DNA of 64,000 nt from positions 2,437,659 to 2,501,658 of the forward strand of contig NZ_CP038033.1 in assembly GCF_004421105.1 (NCBI RefSeq). Reading direction: 5' to 3'. Origin of the DNA: Nitrosococcus wardiae. Its GTDB lineage: Bacteria; Pseudomonadota; Gammaproteobacteria; Nitrosococcales; Nitrosococcaceae. The position numbers and the translations under genes were made by a program. Under the pieces are notes generated by a model. That model was not told the origin of the DNA. It did no database searches and saw only the letters and a program-made list of their open reading frames with translations. Positions 14,462-23,873 of the stretch are shown here, piece after piece. The stretch's first letter is position 1. Each line of letters opens with the position of its first letter.

Positions 14462-17143
14462 CTATAGCCGGCGATAGACCCGCATAAGCGCAGGATCGTC
14501 AGGATGGGCGGTGAGGATGAAATGCAATGATCGGCATAAACTAAGCATGCGGTAGTTATTCTCTAAGACATCCCCTTCCATGATTTCTAGGCCCCGCTCT
14601 CGCGCTACATCCATGAGTGCTTCCATCAATTTGTGGGCAATTCCTTTATGTTGCCAAGCATCGGCGACGACGAGGGCAAATTCACAGCTCGTTCCATTAG
14701 GGTGGGTAATATAACGGGCGACGGCCACTTCCTCTTCTTGGCCCTCTTGTTCGGTCACCACGATCAAAGCCATTTCACGGTCATAATCAATTTGCGTAAA
14801 ACGGGCTAGCAAGGCGGGCGGAAGTTCCTTTAAAGCCTGCATAAATCGAAACATTCGTGCTTCCGCGGAAAGTCCACGGACAAACCGCTGTTCTATTTCC
14901 GCATCCTCGGGACGAATAGGGCGGATAATGATTTCTGTGCCGTCGGGTAATTGCCAGCGCTGGACGAGATGATGGGGATAGGGATGGATCGCCATATGGG
15001 CGTAAGGAGTCATCGCCGGGGGCGGATAATCGAGGGTCATCCGGGCATCCACAGCCACTGCATCACATTCGTCCACAATGAGAGGATTAATATCCATTTC
15101 CTTAAGCCAGGGAAGCTCACAGACCATTTCAGAAACGCGTAGCAGAATTTGCTCAATGGCTTCCATGTTGGCCGCGGGCAAATTACGGAAGGGACCTAGC
15201 AGACGGGAGATACGGGTGCCGGCGATCATACTTTGCACCAAACTCCGGTTGAGCGGAGGAAGAGCCACAACCCGATCGCTAAGTACTTCCACAGCAGTGC
15301 CTCCGGCACCAAAAGTAATTGCAGGGCCAAAGATGGGATCTCGAATAATTCCGATCATTAATTCCCGTCCATTGGGTTTGATACACATGGGCTCAATGGT
15401 AACCCCTTCAATAGGGGCGTCGGGTCTATGACTTTTGACGCTATTGATAAGATCTTGATAGGCGCGCCGCACCGCTTGACCATTATCTAGGTGAAGTCGA
15501 ACCCCATCCACGTCACTTTTATGGGTGATCTGGGCAGAGGCGATTTTCATGGCCACGGGGTAACCGATTTCTTGCGCCAAAACCAATGCTTCATTGGGAG
15601 AGCGGGCCATCATGCAAGTGGCAACGGGAGTACGGAAGGCCCGTAACACAGCTCTTGCCTCCATGGTGCTGAGTTCTTTTCGATGTTCAGCAAGGGCATT
15701 TTCGATGATAAGCTGTGCTCCGCTGGCATCAGGGGGTTCACGTCGGGATAAGGGCCCTGGAGTTTGCAGTAATTGCAGTTGATTGCGATGATATTCGGCG
15801 AGAAAAGCAAAGGCTTCTACGGCCGCTTCTGGAGTTTGAAACCATGGAATTTGGGCTTTACTAAAGGCCTCGCGAGCGTAAGCCACCTGAGTTTCCCCCA
15901 TCCAACAGGCGAGAATCGGTTTGCTTCTGTCCTCAGAAGCGAGCTTAATGAGGGTTTCGGCCACCTCTTGGGGATGGGTCATGGCTTGGGGGGTCAAAAT
16001 GACTAACAGGGTATCCACATGATCATCCTGTAAACACAGGGTAATTGCTTCTCGGTAGCGTTCCGCTGAAGCATCTCCAATCACATCCACGGGATTGCCA
16101 TGAGACCACGTAGGGGGGAGGGCTTGATTTAACTTTTCAGTGGTTGAAGGGGTTAAACATGCCAGTGGTATGCCTAGGTCCTCAGCCCGATCGGCGGCTA
16201 ACACCCCAGGGCCTCCGCCGTTGGTGATGATAGCAAGCTGGTTGCCTCGGGTGCGGTAACCTGAGGCCAAAGTCCTGGCAATAGAAAATAATTGCACTAC
16301 GGTGGTGGCCCGTACCACACCTGCACGCCGTAAGGCAGCATCAAAGACATCATCGGCTCCTACTAGCGCTCCAGTGTGAGAAGCTGCGGCTTGGGAGCCC
16401 CCGGCGTGCCGACCCCCTTTTACCGCAATAATGGGTTTTACCCGGGCAGCAGCGCGGAGCGCGCTCATGAATCCCCGGGCATGATGAATTCCTTCTATAT
16501 AAAGAAGAATGCTTTCGGTGTGATGATCCAAGACTAAATAATCCAAGATTTCACCGAAATCTAAATCGGCAGAAATACCTGTAGAGATCACCGAGGAGAA
16601 GCCAATTTTGTTATAAGTCGCCCAGTCTAAAATTGCCGTGCATAGAGCTCCGGATTGGGATACTAGTGCTAACTTGCCGGGAAGTGCCATACCCTTATTA
16701 AAAGTGGCGTTGAGGCCAAGATGGGGGCGCATAATACCGAGACAATTAGGGCCCAACAGTCGAACCCCATAATTCTGCGCTTGGAATAGGAGCTTTTCCT
16801 CTAACTCCCTACCCAGAGGACCAATTTCCCGAAAGCCTGCGGAAATGATAACAGCCGCCCCCACGCCATGTTTGCCACAAGATTCAATAATGTCAGGAAC
16901 TGTGGCTGCCGGAGTGGTGATAATTGCAAGGTCAATGGGTTTTCCTAAGGTTTCCAATGAGGGATAAGCGGGTTTTCCTTGGACCGTTTCCCGCTTGGGG
17001 TTAATGGCGTGGATTTCACCATGGAACTCGGCCTCCAACATGTTCTTAAATACCGTCATACCCACGGAGCTGGGGCGATCACTGGCGCCAAAGACCGCAA
17101 CGGATTGGGGTTCAAATAATGAATGCAAAAAATGGGTAGTCAT
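14462..17143 (-). CDS. Pat-like fused NDP-forming acyl-CoA synthetase / GNAT acetyltransferase
   Basis: 893 residues in the order CoA-binding domain (about 5-100: SVAVFGASDRPSSVGMTVFKNM), succinyl-CoA-ligase-like domains (about 140-450, with SHTGALVG in the phospho-His region), ATP-grasp (about 490-700: GYPVAMKIASAQITHKSDVDGV, INPLIVDE), and GNAT (about 730-893: IIIRPIRPEDAEIEQRFV, YDREMALIVV). This is the layout of the protein lysine acetyltransferase Pat/YfiQ, which acetylates acetyl-CoA synthetase and other enzymes; the synthetase part in Pat is usually regulatory. Here the SHTGAL His is kept, so ligase activity is possible. The gene is monocistronic. Confidence 0.93.
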   Translation of the reverse strand: MTTHFLHSLFEPQSVAVFGASDRPSSVGMTVFKNMLEAEFHGEIHAINPKRETVQGKPAYPSLETLGKPIDLAIITTPAATVPDIIESCGKHGVGAAVIISAGFREIGPLGRELEEKLLFQAQNYGVRLLGPNCLGIMRPHLGLNATFNKGMALPGKLALVSQSGALCTAILDWATYNKIGFSSVISTGISADLDFGEILDYLVLDHHTESILLYIEGIHHARGFMSALRAAARVKPIIAVKGGRHAGGSQAAASHTGALVGADDVFDAALRRAGVVRATTVVQLFSIARTLASGYRTRGNQLAIITNGGGPGVLAADRAEDLGIPLACLTPSTTEKLNQALPPTWSHGNPVDVIGDASAERYREAITLCLQDDHVDTLLVILTPQAMTHPQEVAETLIKLASEDRSKPILACWMGETQVAYAREAFSKAQIPWFQTPEAAVEAFAFLAEYHRNQLQLLQTPGPLSRREPPDASGAQLIIENALAEHRKELSTMEARAVLRAFRTPVATCMMARSPNEALVLAQEIGYPVAMKIASAQITHKSDVDGVRLHLDNGQAVRRAYQDLINSVKSHRPDAPIEGVTIEPMCIKPNGRELMIGIIRDPIFGPAITFGAGGTAVEVLSDRVVALPPLNRSLVQSMIAGTRISRLLGPFRNLPAANMEAIEQILLRVSEMVCELPWLKEMDINPLIVDECDAVAVDARMTLDYPPPAMTPYAHMAIHPYPHHLVQRWQLPDGTEIIIRPIRPEDAEIEQRFVRGLSAEARMFRFMQALKELPPALLARFTQIDYDREMALIVVTEQEGQEEEVAVARYITHPNGTSCEFALVVADAWQHKGIAHKLMEALMDVARERGLEIMEGDVLENNYRMLSLCRSLHFILTAHPDDPALMRVYRRL

Positions 17144-17405
17144 AGTTCTTCTGAGCCTTGCCGCTAATGATGACCCTGATTGGTTTTATAGATATTGATT
17201 GATGGGCCTGCAAGGAAACCTTTGCTAGGCGGGCTTGGCGAGATGGAGGATAAAACTGATAGGGGACTGATAGGGTGTCTGGATGACTAAATTTGGTAAA
17301 TGTAATTTCCAGCTTTTTTTATTAGAAGCAATGGGGCGAAAAAATGCAGCGGCTACGTATATGGGAGCGAAACATAGCCGCCTATGAGGGAGTTTTTCCT
17401 AAAAA

Positions 17406-17858
17406 TTAGGCGACCATATCCTTTAGTTTTTTCAATGGCCGTACTTTGACGACGGTTCTAGCAGGTTTAGCGGCAACGTCCATGGTTTCCCCCGGTTTAA
17501 AGGGATTAGGGACATTTTTTTGCGCCTTTCGTGCAGGTTTTTTTACTGTAGTGATCTTTAATAATCCCGGTAGGGTAAATACCCCTGCGCTACGTTTTTT
17601 AATATGGCGGTTAATGAGTGTATTGAGTTCATCAAACACAGCGACAACGTCTTTTTTGGAAAGATTGGTATTTTCTGCAATGGTGGCATAGAGCTGGGTC
17701 TTCGTCATTGGCTCACGCAGTCCAGCGAGTTTGCGCTTGGTGTTATTGGGTGTTTTAGTGGCCGCCCTCGTAGTTGTGCGGGAGGTTGCGGGTGTTGCTT
17801 TGCTGTGAGCTGCCATTGTTTTTGTTGTTTTTTTAGCTGTGCTTGGTTTCCTAGCCAT
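17406..17858 (-). CDS. HU/IHF-family DNA-binding protein with a basic N-terminal tail
   Basis: 150 residues from the ATG at 17858, which has GGAG 9 bases upstream; the ATG 12 bases earlier overlaps that site and is less likely. Residues about 1-45 are a Lys/Ala/Thr/Pro-rich tail like histone H1. Residues about 52-150 are the HU fold (MTKTQLYATIAENTNLSKKDVVAVFDELNTLINRHI; VFTLPGLLKITTVKKPA; NPFKPGE, the DNA-minor-groove arm). HU proteins bend and compact DNA. Tailed HU variants occur in several proteobacteria and may condense the nucleoid more strongly. The gene is monocistronic. Confidence 0.9.
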   Translation of the reverse strand: MARKPSTAKKTTKTMAAHSKATPATSRTTTRAATKTPNNTKRKLAGLREPMTKTQLYATIAENTNLSKKDVVAVFDELNTLINRHIKKRSAGVFTLPGLLKITTVKKPARKAQKNVPNPFKPGETMDVAAKPARTVVKVRPLKKLKDMVA

Positions 17859-17878
17859 ATTATTCTCCATTGGGTATA

Positions 17879-18237
17879 GCCGTCAAAATATTCATGACAA
17901 ATACAATAGGCCTAAAATATCAGGGCCAATGATTTTAGTTTAAATAAAAAAGAGAGGTTAAAACAACGCGAAATAATATCATAGAGTCGCGGAAGGGGGA
18001 GAAAGATTGAGATAATTTAGGAGTTAAACCCTATAGTAAGATAGGTGCGGCTAGCGATGGCATCATCGAAATAGAAATCAGCAAACAGGCAGAGATGCGC
18101 CTTCCCTGGCGCGCTTCTGCGTGCACCCCTCGGATATCCTAATTCGCGCCCGGCGATCGGTCGCTGCATTCAATTTTCTCTTTCTATAAAAGGGTTGTCC
18201 AACAATTTCTGGGGATAAAAACCAAAGTTTAGGCTAA
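17879..18237. other. Non-coding region with a degenerate palindromic repeat
   Basis: About 360 bases without a gene, between the HU gene start and the end of the next minus-strand gene. It holds upstream sequence of the HU gene and copy A of a palindromic repeat (18094-18161). A short block downstream of the repeat (CAATTTCTGGG) also occurs downstream of repeat copy B near 41.6 kb, so the copies share flanking sequence. No other feature was seen. Confidence 0.5.
18094..18161 (+). repeat. Palindromic repeat, copy A (degenerate)
   Basis: This copy begins GATGCGCCTTCCCTGGCGCGC and ends GCGCCCGGCGATCGGT. It matches copies at 41,560, 48,120 and 59,680, but its middle hairpin (CTCGGATATCC) is decayed and its terminal hairpin has lost a base. 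The consensus element is about 72 bp with three successive hairpins. Confidence 0.7.
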
Positions 18238-18705
18238 TTAGTCCGTGGGGGGAATACCTTGAAAAGGGGTGTGCTTATTGATAGGCGCGTGGGGGGAACC
18301 CTCTTCTATTGAAGTTTCGGGGGTATCTGAATATTGGTCTGATCCTATAACAGATATTCGGCACCCTAGGCAGCGCACAAATGTTTGCCGAGCAGGACCA
18401 ATCACTAGGGTATCTGCAGCTTCTTTAACATTACCACCTAAGACACTAAAAGGGAGGCTGGCTAGGAAAATACCTGTGCCTATCCCTGTGGCCACTAACA
18501 GTAAGGGGCGACCGATCAGGAGATCTCCGATCATTCGGAAGTAACGTGGTTCATCTTCAGTCTCGGTATAGGATGACGCAGGACTTGATTCATAGGCTTG
18601 CATAGAGGTGCCGGCAGCATTAGCAAGGATTGGAAAGTTGGCTGCACTACTGAAAAATGCTAGACAAAGTAGATAAACTAGAGATTTTTGCTTGAATTCT
18701 GCCAT
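18238..18705 (-). CDS. Small exported or membrane protein of unknown function
   Basis: 155 residues from the ATG at 18705, chosen because GAGG lies about 8 bases upstream and the product then starts with a signal peptide (KQKSLVYLLCLAFFSSAANFPILANA); an upstream in-frame start at 18768 would only lengthen it. A second hydrophobic segment is RPLLLVATGIGTGIFLASLPFSVLGG (about 70-95), followed by NVKEAADTLVIGPARQTFVRCLGC. Similar short proteins are sometimes labelled multidrug transporter, which this sequence does not support. Function unknown; it is probably anchored in the inner membrane. Confidence 0.7.
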   Translation of the reverse strand: MAEFKQKSLVYLLCLAFFSSAANFPILANAAGTSMQAYESSPASSYTETEDEPRYFRMIGDLLIGRPLLLVATGIGTGIFLASLPFSVLGGNVKEAADTLVIGPARQTFVRCLGCRISVIGSDQYSDTPETSIEEGSPHAPINKHTPFQGIPPTD

Positions 18706-18872
18706 AATATTTGCCTCGGAACAGGAATGCTTATAGGATTTTTTGATCCTACCTAACGGTAATCGCAAGCTTTTAGAATTTATCGGCCGATCAATAATTC
18801 ACTAAAATTGCTCTTTCTAGAGAGTCTGGCTTGGTAAGGGTAGAGATCGTTTTTGCGGAGGGTAGGTAAAAT

Positions 18873-19202
18873 TCAATGCTTCAGATCGCTTAGATTAATT
18901 CCAATTACACCCAACATGATAAGCGCAATGCTTGCAAGCTTTAGTGAAGTGATTTGTTCCTTGAAGTAAAAGAAGCTGATAATCGCAATAAGCCCTGTTC
19001 CGATACCTGACCACAACGCATAGGCGATACTGAGATCGATCTTTTTGAGGCTATAGGTCAATGCAGTAAAAGATAGACCATAAAAGATAAAGATCAAAAT
19101 CGAGGGGGTCAAGCGCGAAAACCCCATAGATAATTTCATGCAGGTCGTTCCTGCCACCTCTAATAAAATAGCAAGCATTAGCGATAGCCAGCTATGGTAC
19201 AT
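18873..19202 (-). CDS. SMR-family (EmrE/QacE-like) efflux protein
   Basis: 109 residues with four membrane helices. The essential Glu of small multidrug resistance proteins is in helix 1 (LAILLEVAGTTCMKLS). YGLSFTALTYSLKKIDLSIAYALWSGIGTGLIAII covers the helix 2-3 GG-like packing region and the conserved Trp. These proteins work as antiparallel dimers that exchange protons for cationic drugs or guanidinium. Ribosome-binding site GTAGGGG is present before the ATG. It is a single gene; substrate cannot be told. Confidence 0.9.
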   Translation of the reverse strand: MYHSWLSLMLAILLEVAGTTCMKLSMGFSRLTPSILIFIFYGLSFTALTYSLKKIDLSIAYALWSGIGTGLIAIISFFYFKEQITSLKLASIALIMLGVIGINLSDLKH

Positions 19203-19408
19203 GCCCCTACCTCTTGATAAATGGTTATGGTCTTCTTGGGTAAGGCGGGATTGTAGTCAACGCCGGGCAATATGGGAATAGGATCGATAGCTAGCCCTAT
19301 ATTGCTGGGCATGCCTCAAGCTTACCAAGGCAAGGGAGAGGCTTCCGTCGGTACCAGGTTGATTGCACTATTAGAATAACAAGGATTAGTGCGGCTGCCC
19401 AAGAAAAT

Positions 19409-20581
19409 TTAATCTTCTTCTTCCACTAGGCTAAAAGAGAGTCCCCCTGATGCGCTCTTTTCCGTTTTTTGCTCTGAGGAAGCGTTTTCTGTGGAGGTGG
19501 GCTTAGCGGTAGCCCCGGGGTTTTTCTTTGATAAGTTGATTTTAAGGCGGAGGTTGTTAGGGGAATCGGCATTGCGTAATGCTTCCTCAACGCTGATATG
19601 GCCTGTTATATATAATTTATAGAGGGCACTGTCAAAAGTTTGCATGCCGAGATTTTCTGACTTTTCCATTACTTCTTTAATGGCATGGATATCACCGCGG
19701 TGGATAAGATCGCGAACCAAAGGCGTACCCAGTAAAATTTCAATAGCCGCGGTGCGTTTGCCATCAATAGTGGGAACGAGACGTTGAGACACAAAAGCCC
19801 GTAGGTTCAAGGAGAGGTCCAATAGAAGCTGCGAACGCCGGTCTTCGGGGAAAAAGTTAATGATCCGGTCAAGGGCTTGGTTGGCATTGTTAGCATGCAG
19901 GGTTGAGAGGCACAAATGGCCTGTTTCTGCAAAGGCAATGGCATGTTCCATCGTGTTCTGATCACGGATTTCTCCAATCAGAATCACATCAGGAGCTTGG
20001 CGAAGGGTGTTTTTAAGCGCATCTTCATAGCAATCCGTGTCAACGCCCACTTCCCGTTGATTAATAATAGATTTTTTATGGTGATGGATATACTCGATAG
20101 GGTCCTCAATGGTGATGATATGCCCGGCGCTGTGATTATTGCGGTGGTCGATGAGCGCGGCAAGGGAAGTAGATTTGCCGGAACCCGTTGCCCCTACAAA
20201 CAGAATGAGGCCATGTTTAGACATGACAACCTCTTTTAATATGGGGGGTAGACCGAGGTTATCCGCGTTGGGGATAGTGGTCTTAATATTTCGGATGACC
20301 ATCGAAACGGCACTGCGCTGCTTGAAAATATTGACCCGAAAGCGTCCTATGCCCGTTTCGGAAATGGCTAAATTCATCTCAGGTTTGTTCTCAAACTCGG
20401 CTGTTTGTTCTTCATTCATGATGCCATAGGCTATTTCCTTAATGTCGTTAGAGGTTAAGGCTTTTTTTTCAAGGGGTTTCAGTAAACCGTGAAACTTGGC
20501 ACAAGGGGGGGCTCCGGCACTGAGATAAACATCCGAGCCATCGTGGGCCACTAATATTTTCAGGTAATCCTTAAATTCCAT
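19409..20581 (-). CDS. pilU: Type IV pilus retraction ATPase, PilU type
   Basis: 390 residues. The PAS-like N domain (about 1-100) begins FKDYLKILVAHDGSDVYLSAGAPP. The secretion-ATPase domain carries Walker A GATGSGKST, the Asp box ITIEDPIEYIH, Walker B VILIGEIRD and the His box GHLCLSTLHANN. QTFDSALYKLYITGHISVEEALRNADSPNNLRLKI and the extended acidic tail after it are typical of PilU rather than PilT. PilU drives retraction of type IV pili in cooperation with PilT. No pilT or pilin gene is adjacent here, so the partner must be elsewhere. Confidence 0.92.
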   Translation of the reverse strand: MEFKDYLKILVAHDGSDVYLSAGAPPCAKFHGLLKPLEKKALTSNDIKEIAYGIMNEEQTAEFENKPEMNLAISETGIGRFRVNIFKQRSAVSMVIRNIKTTIPNADNLGLPPILKEVVMSKHGLILFVGATGSGKSTSLAALIDHRNNHSAGHIITIEDPIEYIHHHKKSIINQREVGVDTDCYEDALKNTLRQAPDVILIGEIRDQNTMEHAIAFAETGHLCLSTLHANNANQALDRIINFFPEDRRSQLLLDLSLNLRAFVSQRLVPTIDGKRTAAIEILLGTPLVRDLIHRGDIHAIKEVMEKSENLGMQTFDSALYKLYITGHISVEEALRNADSPNNLRLKINLSKKNPGATAKPTSTENASSEQKTEKSASGGLSFSLVEEED

Positions 20582-20720
20582 GGTGGAGCCTCCAAAAGCG
20601 GGTTGATTTATTTATGCGTTATTCCGACATTATTTCGACCCTACTGCTAGGGGCTTAAGGGATCTGCATCACATTTCAATAACTAAAATCCATCTATCTC
20701 ACATATTGACACAGTGATCC

Positions 20721-21635
20721 ATGATTGAAGTCCTGCTGCAAATGGCAGCATTCATTGTTTGTGGCGTTGCCTGGCGCCGTTTTTCTCAACGACGCCTCAG
20801 CCCCAAAGAGAAGCGTGAAGTCCTAACGGAGTTGGTTTACTATTTATTTCTCCCTGCCTTGGTGCTAGATGTCCTATGGTCAACGAATTTAGGAAGGGCT
20901 ACTGCGGGCATTGCCATGGTGGCTGCGAGCGGCGTGTTAATGGGGCTTGCCCTGGCTTGGGTCGTTTATTATTTGGCAGCCACTCCTCGTCCTACCCGTG
21001 GCGCGTTGCTTCTCGCGGCCGGTTTTCCAAATGCCACCTATTTAGGGCTCCCCGTGTTGCAAAGCACCTTAGGGGAGTGGGCAAGAGCGGTGGCTATACA
21101 ATATGATTTATTTGCCTGTACACCGCTGGTGCTTACCCTGGGAATCCACATTGCCCGTACTCATGGTATCGGTGAAAAATCTGCTAATCCCTTGATTGAG
21201 CTACTCAAAGTACCCCCCTTGTGGGCGGCTGCCATGGGGGTGAGTCTTAATCTTGGCGGTGTGGCAGAGCCCGATTGGTTCCATGGCTTTTTAACCATGA
21301 TGGCTTCGAGTGTGGTGCCTTTAATGCTCCTTTCACTGGGTATGGGGTTGGAATGGCCCCGTGGCCAGTGGCGGAATTTACCGCTATTGCTTCCCATACT
21401 TATTATCCAGTTAGGGTTAATGCCCGTCTGGGCCTGGTTCATTAGTGATTTTTTTAACTTCGATTCCTCTCAGCGGATTGCGGCGATCTTGGAGGCGGCC
21501 ATGCCGAGTATGGTGTTGGGGGTGGTATTGTGTGATCGCTTTCAGCTGAACACCTCCATTTATGCGGCGGCGGTGACTCTCTCTACCATCTTTAGTCTAC
21601 TGACGTTGCCCTTTTGGTATCGCTGCCTTAGCTAA
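20721..21635 (+). CDS. AEC-family (auxin efflux carrier-like) transporter
   Basis: 304 residues with ten hydrophobic segments. Typical features are ELVYYLFLPALVLDVLW (helix 2), LLLAAGFPNATYLGLPVLQSTLG (the conserved GN/FPN-x-x-x-x-G-P motif), YDLFACTPLVLTLG and, near the end, EAAMPSMVLGVVLCDRFQL. AEC proteins carry organic acids such as malate or malonate, and their plant relatives carry auxin; the substrate here is unknown. It lies alone between pilU (divergent) and cinA (convergent, 10-base gap). Confidence 0.88.
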   Translation: MIEVLLQMAAFIVCGVAWRRFSQRRLSPKEKREVLTELVYYLFLPALVLDVLWSTNLGRATAGIAMVAASGVLMGLALAWVVYYLAATPRPTRGALLLAAGFPNATYLGLPVLQSTLGEWARAVAIQYDLFACTPLVLTLGIHIARTHGIGEKSANPLIELLKVPPLWAAAMGVSLNLGGVAEPDWFHGFLTMMASSVVPLMLLSLGMGLEWPRGQWRNLPLLLPILIIQLGLMPVWAWFISDFFNFDSSQRIAAILEAAMPSMVLGVVLCDRFQLNTSIYAAAVTLSTIFSLLTLPFWYRCLS

Positions 21636-21645
21636 GCGCGTCAAA

Positions 21646-22392
21646 TCAAATAAAATGCCAGGATACATTGAGCATGTCTAAACGATCCTTCAGTTCATTC
21701 ATGGCCTCTATGACTGCTGGAGTATCTCCCCGTAATCCAAGTTCAAGCATAGGCTGGCTACCACCGAGGTGGGGAAGGCAGGAGAGACGCAGGTTGGGGT
21801 AGCGGGAGACTATCTCTTCCATTATCGGAAGCAGATCACTTTCGCCAACCCCCGTCACCCGAATAATTTGCTCCGTTTTAGGCGTTAGCTCCTGTAAATC
21901 TGAATAACAAGTGTCCAGTACCCATTCCATCATAGGCCAGGCCATTTCCGGGAATCCTGGCAAGAAGTGATGGGAATGAAGGGAAAAACCAGGGACTCGA
22001 TTAAAGGGGTTGGGAATAATTTGGCTCCCCTGGGGAAGGTGAGCCATTCGAATGCGGTAAGGATAGGCACGCTCCCCATATTGAGCCTCAATCTCCCGCA
22101 TGGCATCGGGATGGGGAAAAAGGGCGACGCCGGCTGCTTCTGCGGCACACTGCCGGGTGCGGTCGTCTGGTGTGGCACCAATTCCACCAAAGCAGAAAAC
22201 AATATCTTCAGACTGGAGGGTATGGCCTAGGGCTCGGGTAATTATCCTGGCATCATCGCCGATAAAGCTACACCAACTTAATTCTAATCCCCGCTGGTTC
22301 AAGGTTTCGATAAGATGGGGAAAGTGCTTGTCGTGCCGTTTCCCAGTAAGCAGTTCATCGCCAATAATAATGGCGCCTAAGGGCCTCTTCAT
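21646..22392 (-). CDS. cinA: CinA N-terminal (MoaB/MogA-fold) domain protein
   Basis: 248 residues that correspond to the COG1058 molybdopterin-binding-like domain of CinA: GAIIIGDELLTGKRHDKHFPHLIETLNQRGLEL, then RALGHTLQSEDIVFCFGGIGATPDDRTRQCAAEAAGV and NRVPGFSLHSHHFLPGFPEMAWPMME. The C-terminal nicotinamide-nucleotide amidase domain of full CinA is absent, as in other short members. Related domains hydrolyse ADP-ribose or FAD pyrophosphate bonds. The gene is flanked by the AEC gene and the IS200/IS605 right end. Confidence 0.88.
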   Translation of the reverse strand: MKRPLGAIIIGDELLTGKRHDKHFPHLIETLNQRGLELSWCSFIGDDARIITRALGHTLQSEDIVFCFGGIGATPDDRTRQCAAEAAGVALFPHPDAMREIEAQYGERAYPYRIRMAHLPQGSQIIPNPFNRVPGFSLHSHHFLPGFPEMAWPMMEWVLDTCYSDLQELTPKTEQIIRVTGVGESDLLPIMEEIVSRYPNLRLSCLPHLGGSQPMLELGLRGDTPAVIEAMNELKDRLDMLNVSWHFI

Positions 22393-22479
22393 GGTTTAGG
22401 TCATTGAGTTGTCTATTCACTACCGTGTCTTGGTTGCTTGGAGTTTCGCCATAACTGACTCCGGTTCGGTCCCTCCTCA

Positions 22480-22650
22480 CCTTGTCAGTCTGACAAACTC
22501 GCGTTTCTCAGCAGTCCTCGGGCGGCGGCTAGGCCACGGCCCTTGGGGTCTTTACCGCTCCACGCGCTTTATCGGTTCCGGCGCTCCCCACCGTACCCAA
22601 CCTCAAAACATTGATAGCCGCGTTGATGTCCCTATCGTGGCGGGTAGTGC
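22480..22650 (-). ncRNA. Candidate guide RNA (omega-RNA) region at the tnpB 3' end
   Basis: In studied IS200/IS605 elements the guide RNA of TnpB comes from the tnpB 3' end plus the right end, with the guide read from flanking DNA. Here the 3' 120 bases of tnpB and the segment behind the stop contain a hairpin (22482-22496) and a near-palindrome (CCACGGCCCTTGG), and the same block is what survives in the 13.8-kb remnant. The RNA itself is inferred from position; boundaries are approximate. Confidence 0.4.
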
Positions 22651-23686
22651 AATCAGGGCAAACCCACTCGCGAACTTTGAGCGGCATGGACTCGTGAATA
22701 GTCCCGCACTCAGAGCACGCTTTGCTAGTCGGTGCCCAGCGGTCCACGATCAACACTTCCCGGCCATACCAAGCGGCTTTGTACTCCATTTGCCGGCGAA
22801 GCTCAAACAACCCACAGTCCGCGACGGCTTTGCTCAAGTGGCGGTTTCTCAACATCCCTTTGATGTTCAAATCCTCAAGACAAATTACTGGGTTCTCGTT
22901 AATCAGCTTCGAGGATTGCTGGTGCAAAAAATCCCGGCGGCTATCCGCTATCCGGGCATGAATCCGTGCTACGCGCTGCTGCTGGCGGCGGCGGCGATAA
23001 GACCCTTTACGCTTCTTGCTCAAGCGTCGCTGAGCTTGTTTTAATTGGCGAGCATATTGATAGGTGTACTTGGGTGCGCCCGATTTATACCCCTCGGAAG
23101 TAATCACTACATCCTTAACGCCCACATCCACGCCAATCACATTCTTGCGGGTAGGCAAGGGGAGAATTTCTATCTCGCAGACCAGGCTGACGAAATAACG
23201 GCCAGCCGGGTCTTTACTGACCGTCACCATTTTGGGAATACCCGTCATCCTGCGAGACCATTTCAGCTTCAGCGCCCCGAGTTTGGGCAGCTTCAACCGC
23301 TGGCTTTCGGCGTTGAAGTTCTTTTCTACATGGCGTTGGTCCAACTGGTAGCGCACCGACTGAGTCTGATGGCGCTTCTTAAAGCGGGGATACTTGGCCC
23401 GTCCGGCAAAGAAATGCTTAAACGCCGTGTCCTGGTCCCTCAGTTTCTGGGTAGGGCAACTGGCGGTGGCTTCGCCAAGCCAGGGGCACTCCGTTTGTTT
23501 CAGTGCTGTCAGCTTGCGGCTCAGGCCAGAATAGTTCAAAGATTTGCTGTGTTCCTGGTACGCCTTCGTTCGGGTCTCCAACGCCCAATTCCAGACAAAC
23601 CGCGCATGGCCAAATTCGATGGCCAATTGCCGCTTTTGTGTGGGTGTGGGGTAAAACCTGAACTTGTAGGCCCATTGTGCTACCAT
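22529..23686 (-). CDS. tnpB: TnpB RNA-guided nuclease (IS200/IS605 type)
   Basis: 385 residues from the ATG at 23686; the frame is open 50 codons further upstream, but that part overlaps the divergent RHH gene and is not TnpB-like. The N terminus (AYKFRFYPTPTQKRQLAIEFGHARFVWNWAL) is typical. All RuvC-like residues appear intact: Asp in GVDVGVKDVV, Glu in CLEDLNIKGM and Asp in RHDRDINAAIN. The zinc ribbon is C-x2-C (CSEC) and C-x2-C (CPDC). TnpB proteins cut DNA using an RNA made from the element's right end and favour element retention. The ending is shared with the remnant at 13.8 kb. Confidence 0.95.
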   Translation of the reverse strand: MVAQWAYKFRFYPTPTQKRQLAIEFGHARFVWNWALETRTKAYQEHSKSLNYSGLSRKLTALKQTECPWLGEATASCPTQKLRDQDTAFKHFFAGRAKYPRFKKRHQTQSVRYQLDQRHVEKNFNAESQRLKLPKLGALKLKWSRRMTGIPKMVTVSKDPAGRYFVSLVCEIEILPLPTRKNVIGVDVGVKDVVITSEGYKSGAPKYTYQYARQLKQAQRRLSKKRKGSYRRRRQQQRVARIHARIADSRRDFLHQQSSKLINENPVICLEDLNIKGMLRNRHLSKAVADCGLFELRRQMEYKAAWYGREVLIVDRWAPTSKACSECGTIHESMPLKVREWVCPDCTTRHDRDINAAINVLRLGTVGSAGTDKARGAVKTPRAVA

Positions 23687-23720
23687 AATGCGATGGTATT
23701 GCAAATGAATGGTCACGTCA

Positions 23721-23873
23721 ATGGCAAGAGAAATGCTGAATGTGCGAATCGATTCCGAACTCAAGAAGAAACTACAAGAGTTGGCGAAAGGGGAAAACCG
23801 AACGCTGTCGAACTTGGTCGAGACGGTACTGGCCAACTACGCGAAACGCGAATTTATGGCGAAACGAAAGTAA
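23721..23873 (+). CDS. Small ribbon-helix-helix (CopG/Arc-like) protein divergent to tnpB
   Basis: 50 residues, below most gene-calling limits. The sequence MLNVRIDSELKKKLQELA, then ENRTLSNLVETVLANYAKRE is a classic RHH fold: a basic DNA-contact strand (NVRID), helix A, a turn, then helix B. Only 34 bases separate its ATG from the tnpB ATG on the other strand, so the two share a promoter region. RHH proteins usually act as repressors or antitoxins; autoregulation of the element, including tnpB, is the most natural role. The frame overlaps the non-TnpB-like upstream extension of the tnpB frame. Confidence 0.75.
   Translation: MAREMLNVRIDSELKKKLQELAKGENRTLSNLVETVLANYAKREFMAKRK

Noticed and set aside
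22409-23044. 211-codon plus-strand frame opposite tnpB
   Set aside because: It is antisense to a tnpB with all catalytic motifs and has no ribosome-binding site or family features.
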